The translations under genes and the position numbers were made by a program. Shown piece after piece: positions 13,797 to 28,700 of a stretch of DNA of 64,000 bases. The stretch spans positions 3,844,001 through 3,908,000 of the forward strand of contig OU612065.1 of assembly GCA_914767715.1 (NCBI GenBank), written 5' to 3'. The notes under the pieces were generated by a model. The model made no database searches, was not told the origin of the DNA, and saw only the letters and a program-made list of their open reading frames with translations. Numbering within the stretch: the stretch's first letter is position 1; every line of letters starts with the position of its first letter. The DNA comes from Membranipora membranacea. Taxonomy: Eukaryota > Bryozoa > Gymnolaemata > Cheilostomatida > Membraniporidae.

Positions 13797-16700
13797 ATGG
13801 CTGTAGGGTCACTCCTAGCTCTACTGATATCATATAGCATTACGAGTCTTGTGAAAGCCGACGTCGAGATCTTCGCTAAGTGGACCGTAAACGATCATTT
13901 CTACAATGTACAAAGCTTCTACAATCAAGGAGACTACTATATCCTCTATGAAAACGAACCCGATACAGATAACAATATGTTTACGTTGGGATTTTACTCC
14001 CTAAATGGAACCAATGCTACCTTGAATAATATGACCATACCACGCTACAAAAGAGAAATAAAAACAAGCCTACGATTTAGTGTGGACTATGATTCTACTC
14101 CGAATATCAAAGCTACCATAATGGTATGCTCCTCTGCAGACTGTGATGTTTTTGGGGTCGCCCAAGAAGCTTCAGGAGGTGCTTATAGTGCTGTCCCTAT
14201 AAATACCCAATCTAGCTGGTGTACCTCTGGGATACTATCCACAGACTCCCTACTGGCTTTCAATGGCACAGATACGAGTCTTACATCGATCGTCATTCAG
14301 CGGGGCAGTAACATGATGGGATTCACATGTGCTAACAGAGTTGGATATAAACTTGTCTGCTCAAGCTCAACCGGAACTCTCACAGATATACGCACAGTTG
14401 AGACACGTGTCACCCAGAAAGATGTCTGGATTTTCTCTATACAGGCTAATACCGAATCAACAGCACTGTGCACACATAAAGTGACACACGCCCAAACCTC
14501 CACTACCCAAACGTTCAATGCAGAGCATGTTCTTGATCTGAGAGTATCCACCTCCAGTTTGGCTGTTACCGCTGCCGGGGATGATTTCCTAGCCTATGTC
14601 AGCACCTCTATTGGAGTTGTGAGCAAGGTTAGTGTGGTAATATAGTAAGCTGAGAAATTCATCAGGAAACTGTTTGATTATTCCAGTCTAGCATGTTTGG
14701 ATATGGGATCTGATTTGTTATAAACATCTTTTCCAGGTTTTTAGTACACAATTCATACCGTAAATGATTATTCAAGTTTTGTGATGGCTGATTGTAGATA
14801 TATGTGAGTGAGGATGGGGTATGGGATATATCAACTTATAGTGTCACTCCACCTATGGATGGAACCCTCTTCCCTGTCATGACACTTGAAAATGACAAAC
14901 TTCTGCTTCATTCAAAAACTCAGGTAGGTTCAATGAAGGCTTTCATAAATCCTTGCTCGATTCCAGAGAGTAGTAACAGAGTGAAATGATGTTGTTGATT
15001 GACACTAGTCAATACTGGAGCTACCTCTTCTTACCGAGTGGTTTAACTAACAGCTGCTATGTTGTAGATGGTTATTCTCGATGTCCAGGAGGCCTGTACG
15101 GATCACAAAGATTTCTGTAGCTGTCTAGCTCCAAAAGATCCAAGATGTGGATGGTGTCTTAATTATAACGCGTAAGATTTTATTGAACTGAATAGCCATA
15201 TCAAACTGGATGCATCTCCCTTTCACCAGATAGGCCTACAAAGTGGACTGGAAACAGATCATCAGAGGAAGAACTTTCATTTTTTGAGCCTGGAGGGTCT
15301 GCCCTCCCCAACTCGTTGATAGATGTTGATAGATTGATAGCTCAATAATTATAAACTCACTGGCCTAGTTAAGGCTCATTTGTAATAAATCACTAAATGG
15401 CTTATTTGGAAACCTAGATACACGGAAAACTTAAGATAGCAATTTAGACCTCCTTTGAATCTACTCCAAAAATAGCCTGTCTTGACAAGTTTTTTCAGTG
15501 GGTGGGTTCCCGCAACAAAACTTGTCAAGACAGGCCAATCCAAATATTGCTTTCATTTTTGTTGAATTGCTTGATTGCTCTAAACAATAATTACTAATTC
15601 CTTATTTCAGCTGTACTAGCAATGATGCATGTGATTCAGACTCAATCCCGCTTTGGTTCAAAGCCGACCCAAGATCAGAAACTGACTGCTTGAACAATAC
15701 AGTGTCTCCTAAAACTGTGTCCAGAGCTAATCCTGAACTGGTAAGTTCGAAGTATTCGGTATACTTCATCATTTAGTTTTGCATTAAAATGGCCATCTGA
15801 TCGACGTAAGTTATGTGTTGGGTTATATGAGGGAAAATGATTAGACCACCCAAAATAACTCAGCAGTGTGTTACCAAGGAGTAACATTGACTTCACAAAT
15901 TTAATCTCGGTGATGTGTGGCTTTGAAAAAGTAACAAAATGTTTTCATTGTTTATCATCATCATCCTTGTATGAATAGTAACCCTATTACATGGTAATTA
16001 TAAATAACCAGTTTGTTTGTGGCTTCATCATTTATTCTAACATTTTTCTTTTATTGTGAAATCATGATTCATCTTGAAATTATTTCTGTCACGGATGTGA
16101 ACATTGTACTCACAATAAATATCCTGTACTTTCTGGATTACAGTTTGACATACAATTCCACGATACTTCAGACTCTGAACTTTTCTCTGGTAGTGCTAGA
16201 CGATACAAGTGTCTGTACAGCAATATATCGTCATCTTCAACTGTGCTATCTGTAACCCCTCAGGCTATACGATGTCAGCCACCTAACATCACACAAGTCA
16301 ACCAAGCATACCCTGCAGGTTCGAACAACTGCCATATTGATAATAACGCATATGTATCTGAGAACTTGAGATTATGGTGATGTATCTTGCAATGCAATGT
16401 GATCATAGTCAGGTGTTGTATAACATCCACCATCAATACACTTTTTACCATGTCATAATTTGAATACTTGGTATTGTAATTTGGTTTGCTGAGAATGCAG
16501 GGGATAAAACTGAGAGCGTCAATTTCATTGCAAGCGCCAGGTTCCCATGTTCTGTACACATTGTTTTTTTTTAGTATGTCGAAGCACAACAATTGACACC
16601 ATTGGCATTCTATGCCCTTCCCTTTGTGGAATTTAGCTCTTTCTAGACTGTAATTTATACGTTGCTGAAATACCATCAGCCTCTGACAAGTGTTGGCAGT

Positions 16701-19700
16701 CAGATAGTCAGAGTTTTGAAGCCAGTGATTAATCATCTGCGTTTCACTTGATTTATGACATAAAATTGCAGATTATTCTATGATGGTTTGTGTGTTGATT
16801 ATTCTATCATGGTGTGTGTTGCAACCACCACCACCTTCTCTGTTGATAAACAATTTGCAGTAGTGTCAGTTCCTTTCCTTTTTGCTGTGGCTCTTAGCAT
16901 TTTAATAATTCTTTGAAAAATCACATCAAACCACAATCCAGGGACTGTATTCTTAAGGTGAATCATTGAGCTCTCACAATGTTGAAATCGTCTCTTCAAC
17001 AGTATATGGAGAGTACTTGCACTCAGCGAAAATAATCTAGGTCTATAATTTAGTTTATACAAGAGAGTGAATATAACTGATAGAAATTACCAAATTGATG
17101 TGATGGTGATAAGGCCGTCGGCTCCTGGTCATCCTATAAGATGTCTGGCTTTGCTTTCTGACGCCTGCGGGCCTTATTCTTTGATAGCCATGTTATAGGA
17201 TAACATGATATGATAGCCAACCGAAGGCCTAACAGGTCACCTGTTAATACAATATCTCGATGTTTCCTTTGTAGGGGAATCGATTGATATACCTCTGTTT
17301 GTGTGGAATACTAATAAATTAGAAATAATACCGATGCTAGCAACGTACAAGATGGTAATATGCTCTGACATTGATAAGTAAGTAAAAGGCTCTGACCATG
17401 CGTTTATGTGGTGAAAGTGTTGATGTCAGTCAAATAGATGCTCATGTAACTAAATTTTAATTAAAATGCTCAAATTTTGATCGGAGTTGGACTGGCCTGG
17501 ACTGGATAGGAAGTTTACGGGAGGAATCTACTCAAATTTCTTAATAGCGGCTCAGTTGTGACGGCCAAAGGGAGGTTAATCAATGAAATAAAGTATATTG
17601 GGCTGATAGTGGAAACCTAGTGATTGACTATAAATGTTCTGAGAACTTGGTCGTTCTGATATAGGTCGCTGTTATTTTCATTTTCCTATAATAAATAGGG
17701 TAGCTATAACAATGTTGAGCCACTATATTTGGATAAAATATTAGATAAGGCCTGAACACTAACCAGTACCCTGATACTGGCTGATTTGACAAAATATTGG
17801 TTCTAAATCAACCATCAGAGCCAACTCAGAGCCAACATCCAGTCTGGTGCACTCAGATAAGTAAATGGTGACAGAGATGCTCATCATTTCAATGTAATTG
17901 GAATGTCCTGAATTGGAGTTAAAGATAAGGTTGAAATGATTAATATGGTCATTTAGCTACCACTATAGTTTAGTTGAGCCCATAAACGGAGAACCGTAAC
18001 ATCTAGGGACTGGTTGGTGATTTCTGGGGACCAAATTATGTGGCTAGTCAGTTACTATTTACGGTACATTTAGATGTAGATATAAACTATTTACATGGGT
18101 GATTGCAGTTACACTGGAGATTACCTGAAGATGCATTTTGTCATCCATGAACGATAATCCAACTGTAAAAATCTTGTGTAATACATGCTTATTGGCTGCA
18201 TAATCCCATATTTTGAGGGCTATAAGCGTTCCAAAAGTTGTAATGAACTTTATTAGGATGATGACTATCAGCAGCGTTTGACACCTTGGTATTCTGTTGG
18301 TATTCTGTTGACACCTTGGTATTCTGTTGCGCAATCAGATGTCATGAAGTAACTCTGATTCCCCTTTGAGCATTATTCAATTCGCCCTATGGTATTGTTT
18401 TTATGTTAATGAAGCTCACAAGCATAATTGCTTCAAAAAAGTAGATTTCATTAGCAGTTTTCCATTATTTAGGTTCAAAGCGAATAATTGTTTGTCACTT
18501 TGTTGTGTCAGATCAAAATGGCCTGGGAAAAGGAACCCAAATTATTGTATCATGAAGTGTGGATACGATATGTTCTAGGATTTACCCTTCGCTTTTATAC
18601 ATTACCTGTAGTATGTTATTAACATAGTATGTATTGTATTGATTCAGTTGTGGAGAGTGCACTAACTCGCACAGTAGCTGCAGTTGGTGTATCAACGATC
18701 ATAAGTGTGCCACTGTTCAGAGTGTGGATAGTCAGTGTCCCAACTCCCTCGAGACCAACCACCAGGTGAGGCTTCCATAGTCAATCAGTAGTATGACACC
18801 ACCATCCCTACATCATGTTAGTAGTTAGCTACTATTGGAGAATAACATTAGGTGGGGACAAAAGCTAGGTAGCGCAAGTTAGAATATAGGGATAGACTCA
18901 AATATTCCCAATACCGATTTGAGATATGGTCGAATAACTGGATTGCCAGGTACAGTGTTATGTATGTATGTTGTGTAGATCTCAGTATTATGAAATGGTG
19001 TCATAGCACAATACAAGTGAACGAGCTAGTATGAATTTTCCAGGGTGTTGGGATGCTTCCAACCGTGAAGAGCCTGATAGAGGTTTTACCAAACCAATCA
19101 TAATAATATAGGCCAAACTCCTAAAATAACCACAACTAAGACGGTGACATAGCGTTGCTGGGTGTATTCGCATAAAAAGGAAACAGGGACGAGGGCTTAT
19201 AACAAACCATGTGATGTTTCCCTAATAGTTAATTCCAGTTCTACACAAATCTTTGGGATGAATACCAGATACCGAATCTTAACTGCCCACATTAATAATT
19301 GGAGCATCGGATATGGGACTGTCTGCCCCTGGAGAGGGGCTAAGTGAGTTTCTGGCAGCCAGAAGGTTTAAGAATGTAATAAACCACGATTGTTGAGAGT
19401 AAAGACTGATTAATGAAATAATAATATAAGGCTGAAGATAAAGTAATCAGACTATATTTGTCTGAAGTTTGAGGTGGAAGGTAAATGTGAGGAGTCATAC
19501 TCCTAACTAAGTCTGACGATCTGACGGGTATGTGTGATTATCTTTTTACTATAAAAATACCTAGGCTATATATACAGACTTATTTATGTAGATTTCACTT
19601 AGGAAGATTCAGTTATGATCAGTGGATGTTACATGTACATATGATCAAGGAGTAACAGGTCTGCCTCTCTATTACTGGAAAAAAACTGATAATTATAATA

Positions 19701-22700
19701 ATACAGGACATTGCTTATACAACTTCCTATGGACAGGAATAGATATAACGATGAAAAGATTGGCTGAAGCAATACAACGAATATTTGCAGTTTTTCAGGG
19801 TTTTCAAATACAAACTCTTGAGATAGCTTTCTCATGTCCAACTAGCCTCTCTTTCCCTTTAAATACAGTCCTAATAATGCAGGCTATCCATCAACTGCAG
19901 CTTTGTTCTTGCTTTATTCTCAATTCCCGAAAAGCGTTCCCGATATGTGGTTATTGTGATTGAGATAGTGACAGTGAAAGACACAGCTGTTCACAGCAGA
20001 TTTCAAGCAATGATTTTAACCCCTTCTTCTATACTTTTTAACCATCCTAGAATATTTTGAACCTACGCAATAAATTGTCACTATTATCACATGTATGACA
20101 GAAACTTCAGGCCTCATCACAGTGGACTGTTCCAAAATTAACACCTCCAACTTCGGCTTTGTTGAAAACTCAAGTTTGCCTGACCAAAGCTTATTACTTA
20201 AACACATATTCTTAAGCTCTGTCTCTTTTGAAAAGATTCATGGCCTATCTATGGGGTCCCCCGCATGGACAATACACACAGCATTTTTTGTGTGTTTTGT
20301 CTATGGGGATCAGTTGGGCCCATTGGACATGTCTTGGCTGGAAAATCTCATCGATGAGCCATTGTGGACAACAGAAACTATATAGATAAATTGACCCAAC
20401 CTACCACCTCTACATATTGAACGTGACATTTACCAAATTCCTGACAGGATTGATATTAATGTAATCAACATTTTTCAGCTCCATCACATATTTTTACAGG
20501 CTCAGTTTGGTTCAGGACAGTCGTGCCCATCTGTCACAACATCTGAAGTTAAGGTGCCAGTGGATACAGATTACAAGTTAGAGCTACCTGTAACTAACTT
20601 CCCGACAACAGCTGTAAGTATTCATGCTATTATAATAGAGAGGCTTTTATCACCTATAATCTGTTAGATGTAACAATCCCTCAGATTCCCTTTGTCTCCT
20701 CACATCATATTATTACTTGACTTGCCACAGGGTATACTCCATGTTTGATGTATTGACTGTATGTATATACACTCTGTATTGGTAGTGACCAGCAACCATA
20801 CTGAGAGGGGATCATGTTTCATCTTCACATGTCGTATAATCACCCTCATAAAACATAAACCTGACCTCATTATGAGAAGGATTGAGCTATTCTAATTTCC
20901 CTTCCATGCGTAATCTATGCCTGTCAAGGACCTAAGCTACCAATTAGGCCAACCGTTTCCACTTTTCAAGAATTAGACATAATTTTATGTGAAATTATCG
21001 TATAGACTTCTCTATAACGCAAAATAAACCACCATGAATTTGATGATTCAAAGGTTCAACAAGCCAATAATTTATTGCAATAACTTTAAAAGAAGAAAAG
21101 ATTAGAAGCAATTATTTGGTCCATATTTAGAGTTGGAATCTGTCAAATATACATGTATATAATAGATTGTATACATATAAATGTTATTCGAATTACAGAG
21201 TTTATCTTATACATGTGAGGTGAATGATGGAAAGACCACTGTCGAGTTAACAGCTACTAAGTCAGGGGATAAAGTGATCTGTGGAGACCACCAGGTAGGG
21301 AATGATCATACTGAGTTATGGAATATCACTAACTAAATAGTGTTTAACTCACTTTTCAGTTGCCACCTACTTTCTCTTTGGCTCTCATTGTATATATTTA
21401 TGGTACATATTTCCACAACATAATAGCTATTCTATCAATATGTATTCCACTAGAATAGCAATGCTTGATTTATATAGTATCGGATGCGGATTATAACTCT
21501 TATTTTCCAGTTCTTCTCTGCTAATCATCTCTGATTTCTATGATCTCATTGCACTTCCTGACATACCAACCCTAAATTATCATACCCCAAATTATCTCAG
21601 CTTACGTAGAAACTGAGAAGACCCATCTAAACCAAACCATCCTGTCAATTACCAAGGAGAAGGCATTGGCTGTGCCAGGCTGGGGCCAGATGAGGTTATA
21701 AGCACTTGAATCTGCCCATGAGCATGACATATACCTACATAAACAATGTCAATGTCTGCGTTCTCACCATAGTCTGTACAGGCTGACAGATTATAATAAC
21801 AGATTACCCAGTAAACTTCAGCACTGTTATGATATCCTGCCTCCATGATATCATTATTTAAAATATTGCATCAATACTTTGTTTAATTCTTAGCATTTTT
21901 CTGTAAGAACCACTAGAAAAACAGGAAACACAATTTTATGAAATCACTGTATCAATGTACCAATCTTGTTTACAGTTTGGTGCTAGCACGAATTCTGAGA
22001 CTTTCTTACTGGATGAATTCAATGTGACAGTGAAAGCTGGAGATTGGACATTTGGCTCCATAAGCGGTAGGTTTACATATCTTACTATATCAAACCCTAA
22101 TAATAGTGATAGTAATCATGACATTTTTCAGTACAGCATCATGAAGCATGTCGGTGTCTACCCTACCAGACCATATTACTAGGGCTGTAGGGGTATGCTT
22201 AGGATCTTATATGCCACTGTTTGACGTGTGTAATACCACTGATAAATGTAATAGCACGCCCTGTAGTTCTTTAGACACGATGCATGAAAGATTTGAGAAT
22301 AATCACCAAATACTCACCTGAAATCAAGATATGAACTGCTAAAATAATTACTGTGCCCTGAGGTCATGTAACAAGTATGAATCATGTCCCGATTATAACT
22401 AACCTGGCCTGGTCTGCTGTAGTCAAATTATTACTGCAAGGCAACAGGCTTCAACTGTGGTATGAGTATAAAAAGAAAAGTTTGAGTAAAATTCTAAAAC
22501 ACACTAGCTAAGTCGTTTTTATTTTGTGAGAGCGTTGTTAATTGATTTGTGTTAAAGCTGATTGATGAAAGTGAAAAAAATGTTCTTTTCTGCCCGTAAA
22601 TGTTCAAAGGAACATCAGAACATAATCTTATTCGAATTATGACGATGGTATTGGTTTTTGTGAAAACCTACAACTCTATAACTTCTTGTTACCTCAGCCA

Positions 22701-25700
22701 TATTGCTCTCCAGTCGATAATAGGTACACATGTCAAGTTTATATGCTGCGTGTTCTTTTTTAGGTGAAGTGTATGACTGTTCCTTTAAGTCTGCGTGCAC
22801 ACAGTGTGTGTTAGTCGATCAAAGTGGACTTACCGACTGTGTGTGGTGCCCAAGCTCTGGATGCGTTTTCAATAGCTGTGCAAGTGGAGATAATCCTATC
22901 AGTAGCGTCCCAAACTGCCCAACACTGGTCATTCACGAAAACAAGGTACCATCCTTACTCTCAGATTTTTTGGTTGATCCATTTCTTTATATTCACCATG
23001 TTTCCATGTGAGTTTCGGGGTCAGCCTAGATCGAGCTGAGCTGTCACCTCTTGGCTCAATCTCGAAATATGCAGCCATTCCCATGATAGAGCTGGGAAAA
23101 AAAATATCAAACAAATCTGCCTCCCGCGTCAGAGTCTTTGACGCTAACCGCTCGGCCACGCCAGCTCGCCGTAGTGCGAGGTGTTAAGTGCGAGCTAAAC
23201 CCTTGAGCTCAGCTCGAGCTCGGAGGCAGTTCCATAGCTCGAAGCTAAGGCTAATTAGCCTCAGTTCGAACTCAAAACTAACATGGAAATGCAGTGATTG
23301 AAAAATGAAAATCTCTTTGTGACAGTTACTTACTAGACAAGCTTGTCTCCAGAGTCACTTTTGTGGTGTACTTAAAAGGCCCTTAATTCATCAGTGTTCA
23401 CTGTGGAATGTCCTTTTCAAACAGAAACAAAATTATGCTGATATATTTGCTTGCTTTTGTTGATAACAATGGAAGACAAAAATTAATTTATTAATCACCA
23501 CAAGCCTCAGGGAAAGGCGCCTAGACATCGATGTGATTTCTTCACACCGTTTTGATAAACTTTTTTGTGTTCCTCAAAGTACCCCATATTCCCAATAACA
23601 GATTAAGCCACGGAACATCCCGATCGAGGGGCAGTTAGTGTTGGACATTCCTGGAGTTGGCTTGAATGAGCGAGGAGCATATGAAACAGCTGAGATCCTG
23701 GTAGGAAATGAGAACTGTACCAACATAACAGCCTCACAAGGAGACTCCAGTGACGATATGTAAGTTAAAATTCTCTACCGTGATTTACTCTCAGTCATAG
23801 GTGTTTTGTCTGTTTTTTTGTGTGCTGGTGACCGGTGAATAAGATGTAACAAATTAAAAAACTGTGACAATAAAATTGCCAATATGTGTCAATTATAGGT
23901 TCATTTCTTGGTCTGGTTTTAATCCCTTACTCTGACTCTGACTCTGACTCTGACTCTGACTCTGACTCTGACTCTGACTCTGACTCTGACTCTGACTCTG
24001 ACTCTGACTCTGACTCTGACTCTGACTCTGACTCTGACTCTGACTCTGACTCTGACTCTGACAGGAACATACGAGCTACTTCCAGCAGAAAGAAATTTAC
24101 CTTTTTTTTCATCAATCTGAAGAGAAAGTAATCTTAATTAAATTCCAAAAATATGACAAGATGTCAAAAGTATCTAATAGCATCTAATAGTATTTAATAT
24201 CTAATGGCATCTAATGACTGCTTAAGATTGTGGAAGTAAAACCAATTTTCCATTCGATCACGATAATTTTGTCGTTGACACATGAAGATCCCCTGATATC
24301 TGTATTCTTGCTACTCTCTACTCTCTAATTTGAGCCCGCCTGACATGTTGACTGTCTGTGATTGTTGATAAACAGTGAGCCCAGCTAGTTTATGCTTGTC
24401 TCACTGACGTGTATTTTTAGTATGATGTGATATGAAAACTCTTCTGAATTTACCCAATATCTGCAGAATTTTCATTCAGGAGGCAGACTACAGCAAAAAC
24501 TTAAATTATTCAAATTGTGTTATACATGAGTTCTACTGTCTGATTTTAGACTCCACTGCATCTTGCCATCAAAATCACAGTCAGGCAGTGTCACATTGAA
24601 GGTAACTGTGAATGGCATCTCCTGGGAGAACAGCGCAGGAAGTGACTTGCGTTACTACAATCCCTCTTTTAGCGGGATCACTGTTCAGGGCGCCTCTAAT
24701 GTAAGATACGGACCAGTAGCTGGTGGGACCGACCTTCAGGTATGTGTTATGGTCATCATTCTTTCACTTTCTTGCTTGGTGGCATTAGAACCGGTATCAT
24801 CCGCTATCATGAAATACTAGCAAACATCATTTTTTAATCAACACACTGGAAATAGCTCCTGTGGTTTCCTGTAACCTTACATATCCCAGAGCTTTTTAAT
24901 TAACCGTTTCATTCTTATCCTTACAGACTCTGTTGTTGGCTTATTCCTCTTTAGATAATTACGACCATATTGATATTTATCTTATGGCTGGTTCACATTG
25001 TCCCAGATGACATTGGGATGCCATCCCAAATGCTTATCCCAGATGGTCCCAGTCTTATGTTCACATTATAAAATTCATCCCAGACTAGCAGTTAGGTTTT
25101 TGTCTGGGATAGTGCTGGGATGATGTTCACATTGTCTGGGATTGTCCCAGATCGACCCAGATGATCCCAGATCATCCAAATGTCTGGTTCACATAGCACC
25201 CAGATGCAGAATGAGTCTGGGTTCGTCTGGGATAGCATCGGGAAAGTTTGACGCTTACAAACTTTCCAGATACTACCCCAGACGGACCCAGACTGTCTGG
25301 GATTGTGTCATTTTCATGTTCACATTGACTGGGATGGCTATCTGGGATGGTCGTCTGGGACAATGTGCACCAGCCATTAGTCACTATTTAGGCAAAAGCA
25401 ATTTAAAGGTTTCATAATTTAAAGTTTCTGTATGTCAATAATAGATGTTAAAATGATTCAATATCAACAATCATAACATACCCTTCCACAGATATCAGGC
25501 GACGATCTGGAGTACCTAGAATCCGAGACGGAATGGCGAATTGATTTTGTTAGCTTGAGAAATAAAAGAGCTTCCGATACTGCAGAAGTAGTTCACCAGC
25601 TCTCCTCATGTAGTTTGTAAGTTAACCTGACACTAGGTACCCATGTTATGTAATATCCACATCCATAGCATACCCTCCCAGTTAATTACAGCTTCTAGAT

Positions 25701-28700
25701 CATGTCTCCAGAACAGACCAGAAGTATATCTCGTTTTTTGATAATATACAGCCGAAGGAATTTATTGAGTTGACTGATGACTGATCAGCCTTTTTTATGA
25801 ATTTTTTGTTATTGACTTGATCCCATGATTGCCAGTCATTATTGATATGCTTTCATGGATTATCATGTAACTAACCTTGCAGGACCAGTGTCTATCATCA
25901 CCATTATTGTTATTATTATGTATAACTACATTTTGGATCATTTAAGGGGCTTCCGTGATCCACCACTAGGGGCAAATTATGTTGTTGCTTTTACAGTGTT
26001 CGAGGAGGTGGAATCAAATGTGAAACTCCTACTGTTCAGTCCGAAGAAGAATATAGCATAAGACTGACTTTTACTGACAAAGATTATGTGAGGGAGATGA
26101 CTAGCCCTACATTCAAGTATAAGCCGAATAGTGTGGTTGATAGACTGACACCTGATAATGTTGTAGCATGGTAAGTTACTGATCGCTGTAACCCTGAAAG
26201 CATGTTGAAGCCCCTGTCATTTTGTTACAAGCATGTTGCAATAACCACATCACTTTAAAAGGATTCAGGTACAGGGAGGGTGATGTTATTCTAAGCTGGC
26301 TAGACATGTATATTGCTATTTGTCAGACAATGATTCTGAGAACAGTCGTGTCAGTGTCATCGGGATAGCTCTTCATAAATAATCCATTCCAGGTTAAATC
26401 CAAATATGTAGAAACAAATGAAATAGCAGTTATTGAAAAACTATCCATGTCATATACTAAAATAACCAAACCAGTCATATTTGTGATGTGTTGTGAATCA
26501 TTGATCGCTTTGTTAAGCAACGATTCTACTTTGCGAAATCTTATTGCAATCTTTTCTACAGGGGAGGAAGGAATTTCACCGTATACGGTTCAAATTTTGA
26601 TTCAGTCTATGCACCTTCTGTACGCTTCACTGGGCTTGCTGACTCTTCGTATGGTGTTAAGCGCTGTCGCAGTTTGAAGCCGTCATCGATGGTGTGTGAT
26701 TACCCTGAGTTTTCTCTGTCTGAATCTGGCACTCCGGCTGTTTATGACGTCATACTCTTATTTGATGGAGTACCAATAAGCCAGAACACACTGGATGTAA
26801 ATGTGCTGCCTAATCCTTATTTCCAGAACTTCTCCAATGTAACCAAGGCTAGGGACAGCCAGCTCATTATCGATGTAAGCATTGAACTTCTTCATTTGGG
26901 GTCAATGATATTTTTTAGCCATAATGGTTCAAAGCTGTGTAGTGTAGTGCTGCTGTCTAGCCAATAAGGCAAAACTACAAAAAAATTCCCTGGCACTGTA
27001 CCAGTAGACCTGTAAAATTTCAAATCAATGTATGATAGTGGTAACATGGGAGCTACTGATATGGGCGTGATATCAAGTTAATGTGAATTTGGCAGCTGTA
27101 GCCACATTTCAAAGTCATTATAATGTCCTATACATTTTTCCCAAATTTTTTTGGTTAAACTGTATCGGCCCCAGTGAGATTTTATGTCTTATAAAGAAAG
27201 TTCAATGCATGAAGCTAGGAGATGTTTATCACAAGCAGAACGCAAAAAGTCAGTTTCAACATATGTGGTCTTGAATAAGTGATAAAGAGGCTAGTCTATG
27301 ATCGCTGTTAAACCTTTTTTTGTTCCCTCTTAGGCTGAGCACATAGAAAAGCTGGGCAAGGATGACATAGAGGTGAAAGTTGGAGGTAAAATTTGTGAGA
27401 TAACAAAAATTGAGGCAGCTACTGTAATCTGTAATCCTCCAGAACTGACTCCGAAAGAGCAATCCAAGAGCACAGTGGTCACAGTGAGTCAAAACATTCC
27501 TTCACTCGTTTATTCTGGAAATGATATAATTATGGGAATTACTTAGTCACTCACTCAGTCATTCAAATCTTCCAAGTTTATTAGAGTTTCGAGAAAGTTT
27601 CAAGTTATCTGTGTTATCCGAGCAATGACTAGTTGCCACAGTGATGCCTGTGCTATGTGGGCATTCTGTAAAATGCCTTGGCATCTTATTTCAAATATAA
27701 TAAATATAAACTGTTGCATTGTGTCTTTACTGGATGGTTATTAACTGACTTTTTTTGCAATATATAGGTGGAGATTTATGGGCGGCAGCGTTTTATTCTG
27801 GGTAAACTGGATTATAGTGTAGCTGGCTCGAAGCCTCTATCACCTGAGGTTATCGGTGGGATAGCAGCTAGTGGAGCGGTGTTAGTCATTATTGCTATTG
27901 TCATAGTTTTACTGGTTGTAAGGAGGTCCAGGTATCACAAACAACAATACAGATCTATGGTAAAGCATGTACACCAGCTGGAGAGTAACTCCCGGGCTGA
28001 AATCAAAGCCGGTAAGTATCAGCCCTGACTGGGGTGTGTCCATATGGGGGTTAAGCTTCTACTTCCCACTTCTTTGATCTATATGATAGTTCCCCTCTTA
28101 TGTACTCTCACTTTACCACAAAATTTTATTTATCTGCTTTTCTCAATTTCTAATCAGTGATTTTTCATCGGTGTTCTTATAAGTCGTTATAAGTCATTCT
28201 AGGAGATTAATTAGCGTAATAACTGAATATTTATCTTCTCCTTGTCTTAGCTTTCGCCGAACTTCAGACGGACATGTCAGATCTGATCACTGAGATAAAC
28301 ACTACAGGAATACCTTACTGGGATTACAAAAACTTCACATTCAAAATACTTTTCCCTGGGGAGACAGATCATCCGACCCTACATAAATTGATGGTAGTGA
28401 GTTTTATTGATTACGCCGCCATGTGGCTGTTTTCTACTTGATCCAGTTTTATTCTGCAATTTTGTGCTCATAATTTATCGTACGACCTCTACTTACCACG
28501 ATAAAAAGCCTTACATAGAGATCCATATACATTCAGAATGTACAATTCTTACCTGAAGTGTCCAACCAACCTTAGTTACTGATAAACTCTCATCAGAGGA
28601 TACACCTCAATGTTAACGTGACAATATACCCTATATGACACTTTTGTGACACAAAGGCTGTCTCTTTTTCTTACAGGCAAAAAAGAAGACTTATGTCGTG

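Noticed and set aside
16275-16736. 153-codon minus-strand open frame
   Set aside because: It is antisense to a plexin exon and intron, has no recognisable motif, and the plexin reading is consistent in phase.
20095-20385. Open frame with IHGLSMGSP, faintly like a Penelope-type reverse transcriptase box
   Set aside because: Only one short motif matches, flanking RT motifs are absent and the surrounding sequence does not support a retroelement.
23886-24131. Asp-Ser repeat protein (plus strand) and Ser-Glu repeat protein (minus strand)
   Set aside because: Both are translations of the hexanucleotide microsatellite in a plexin intron.
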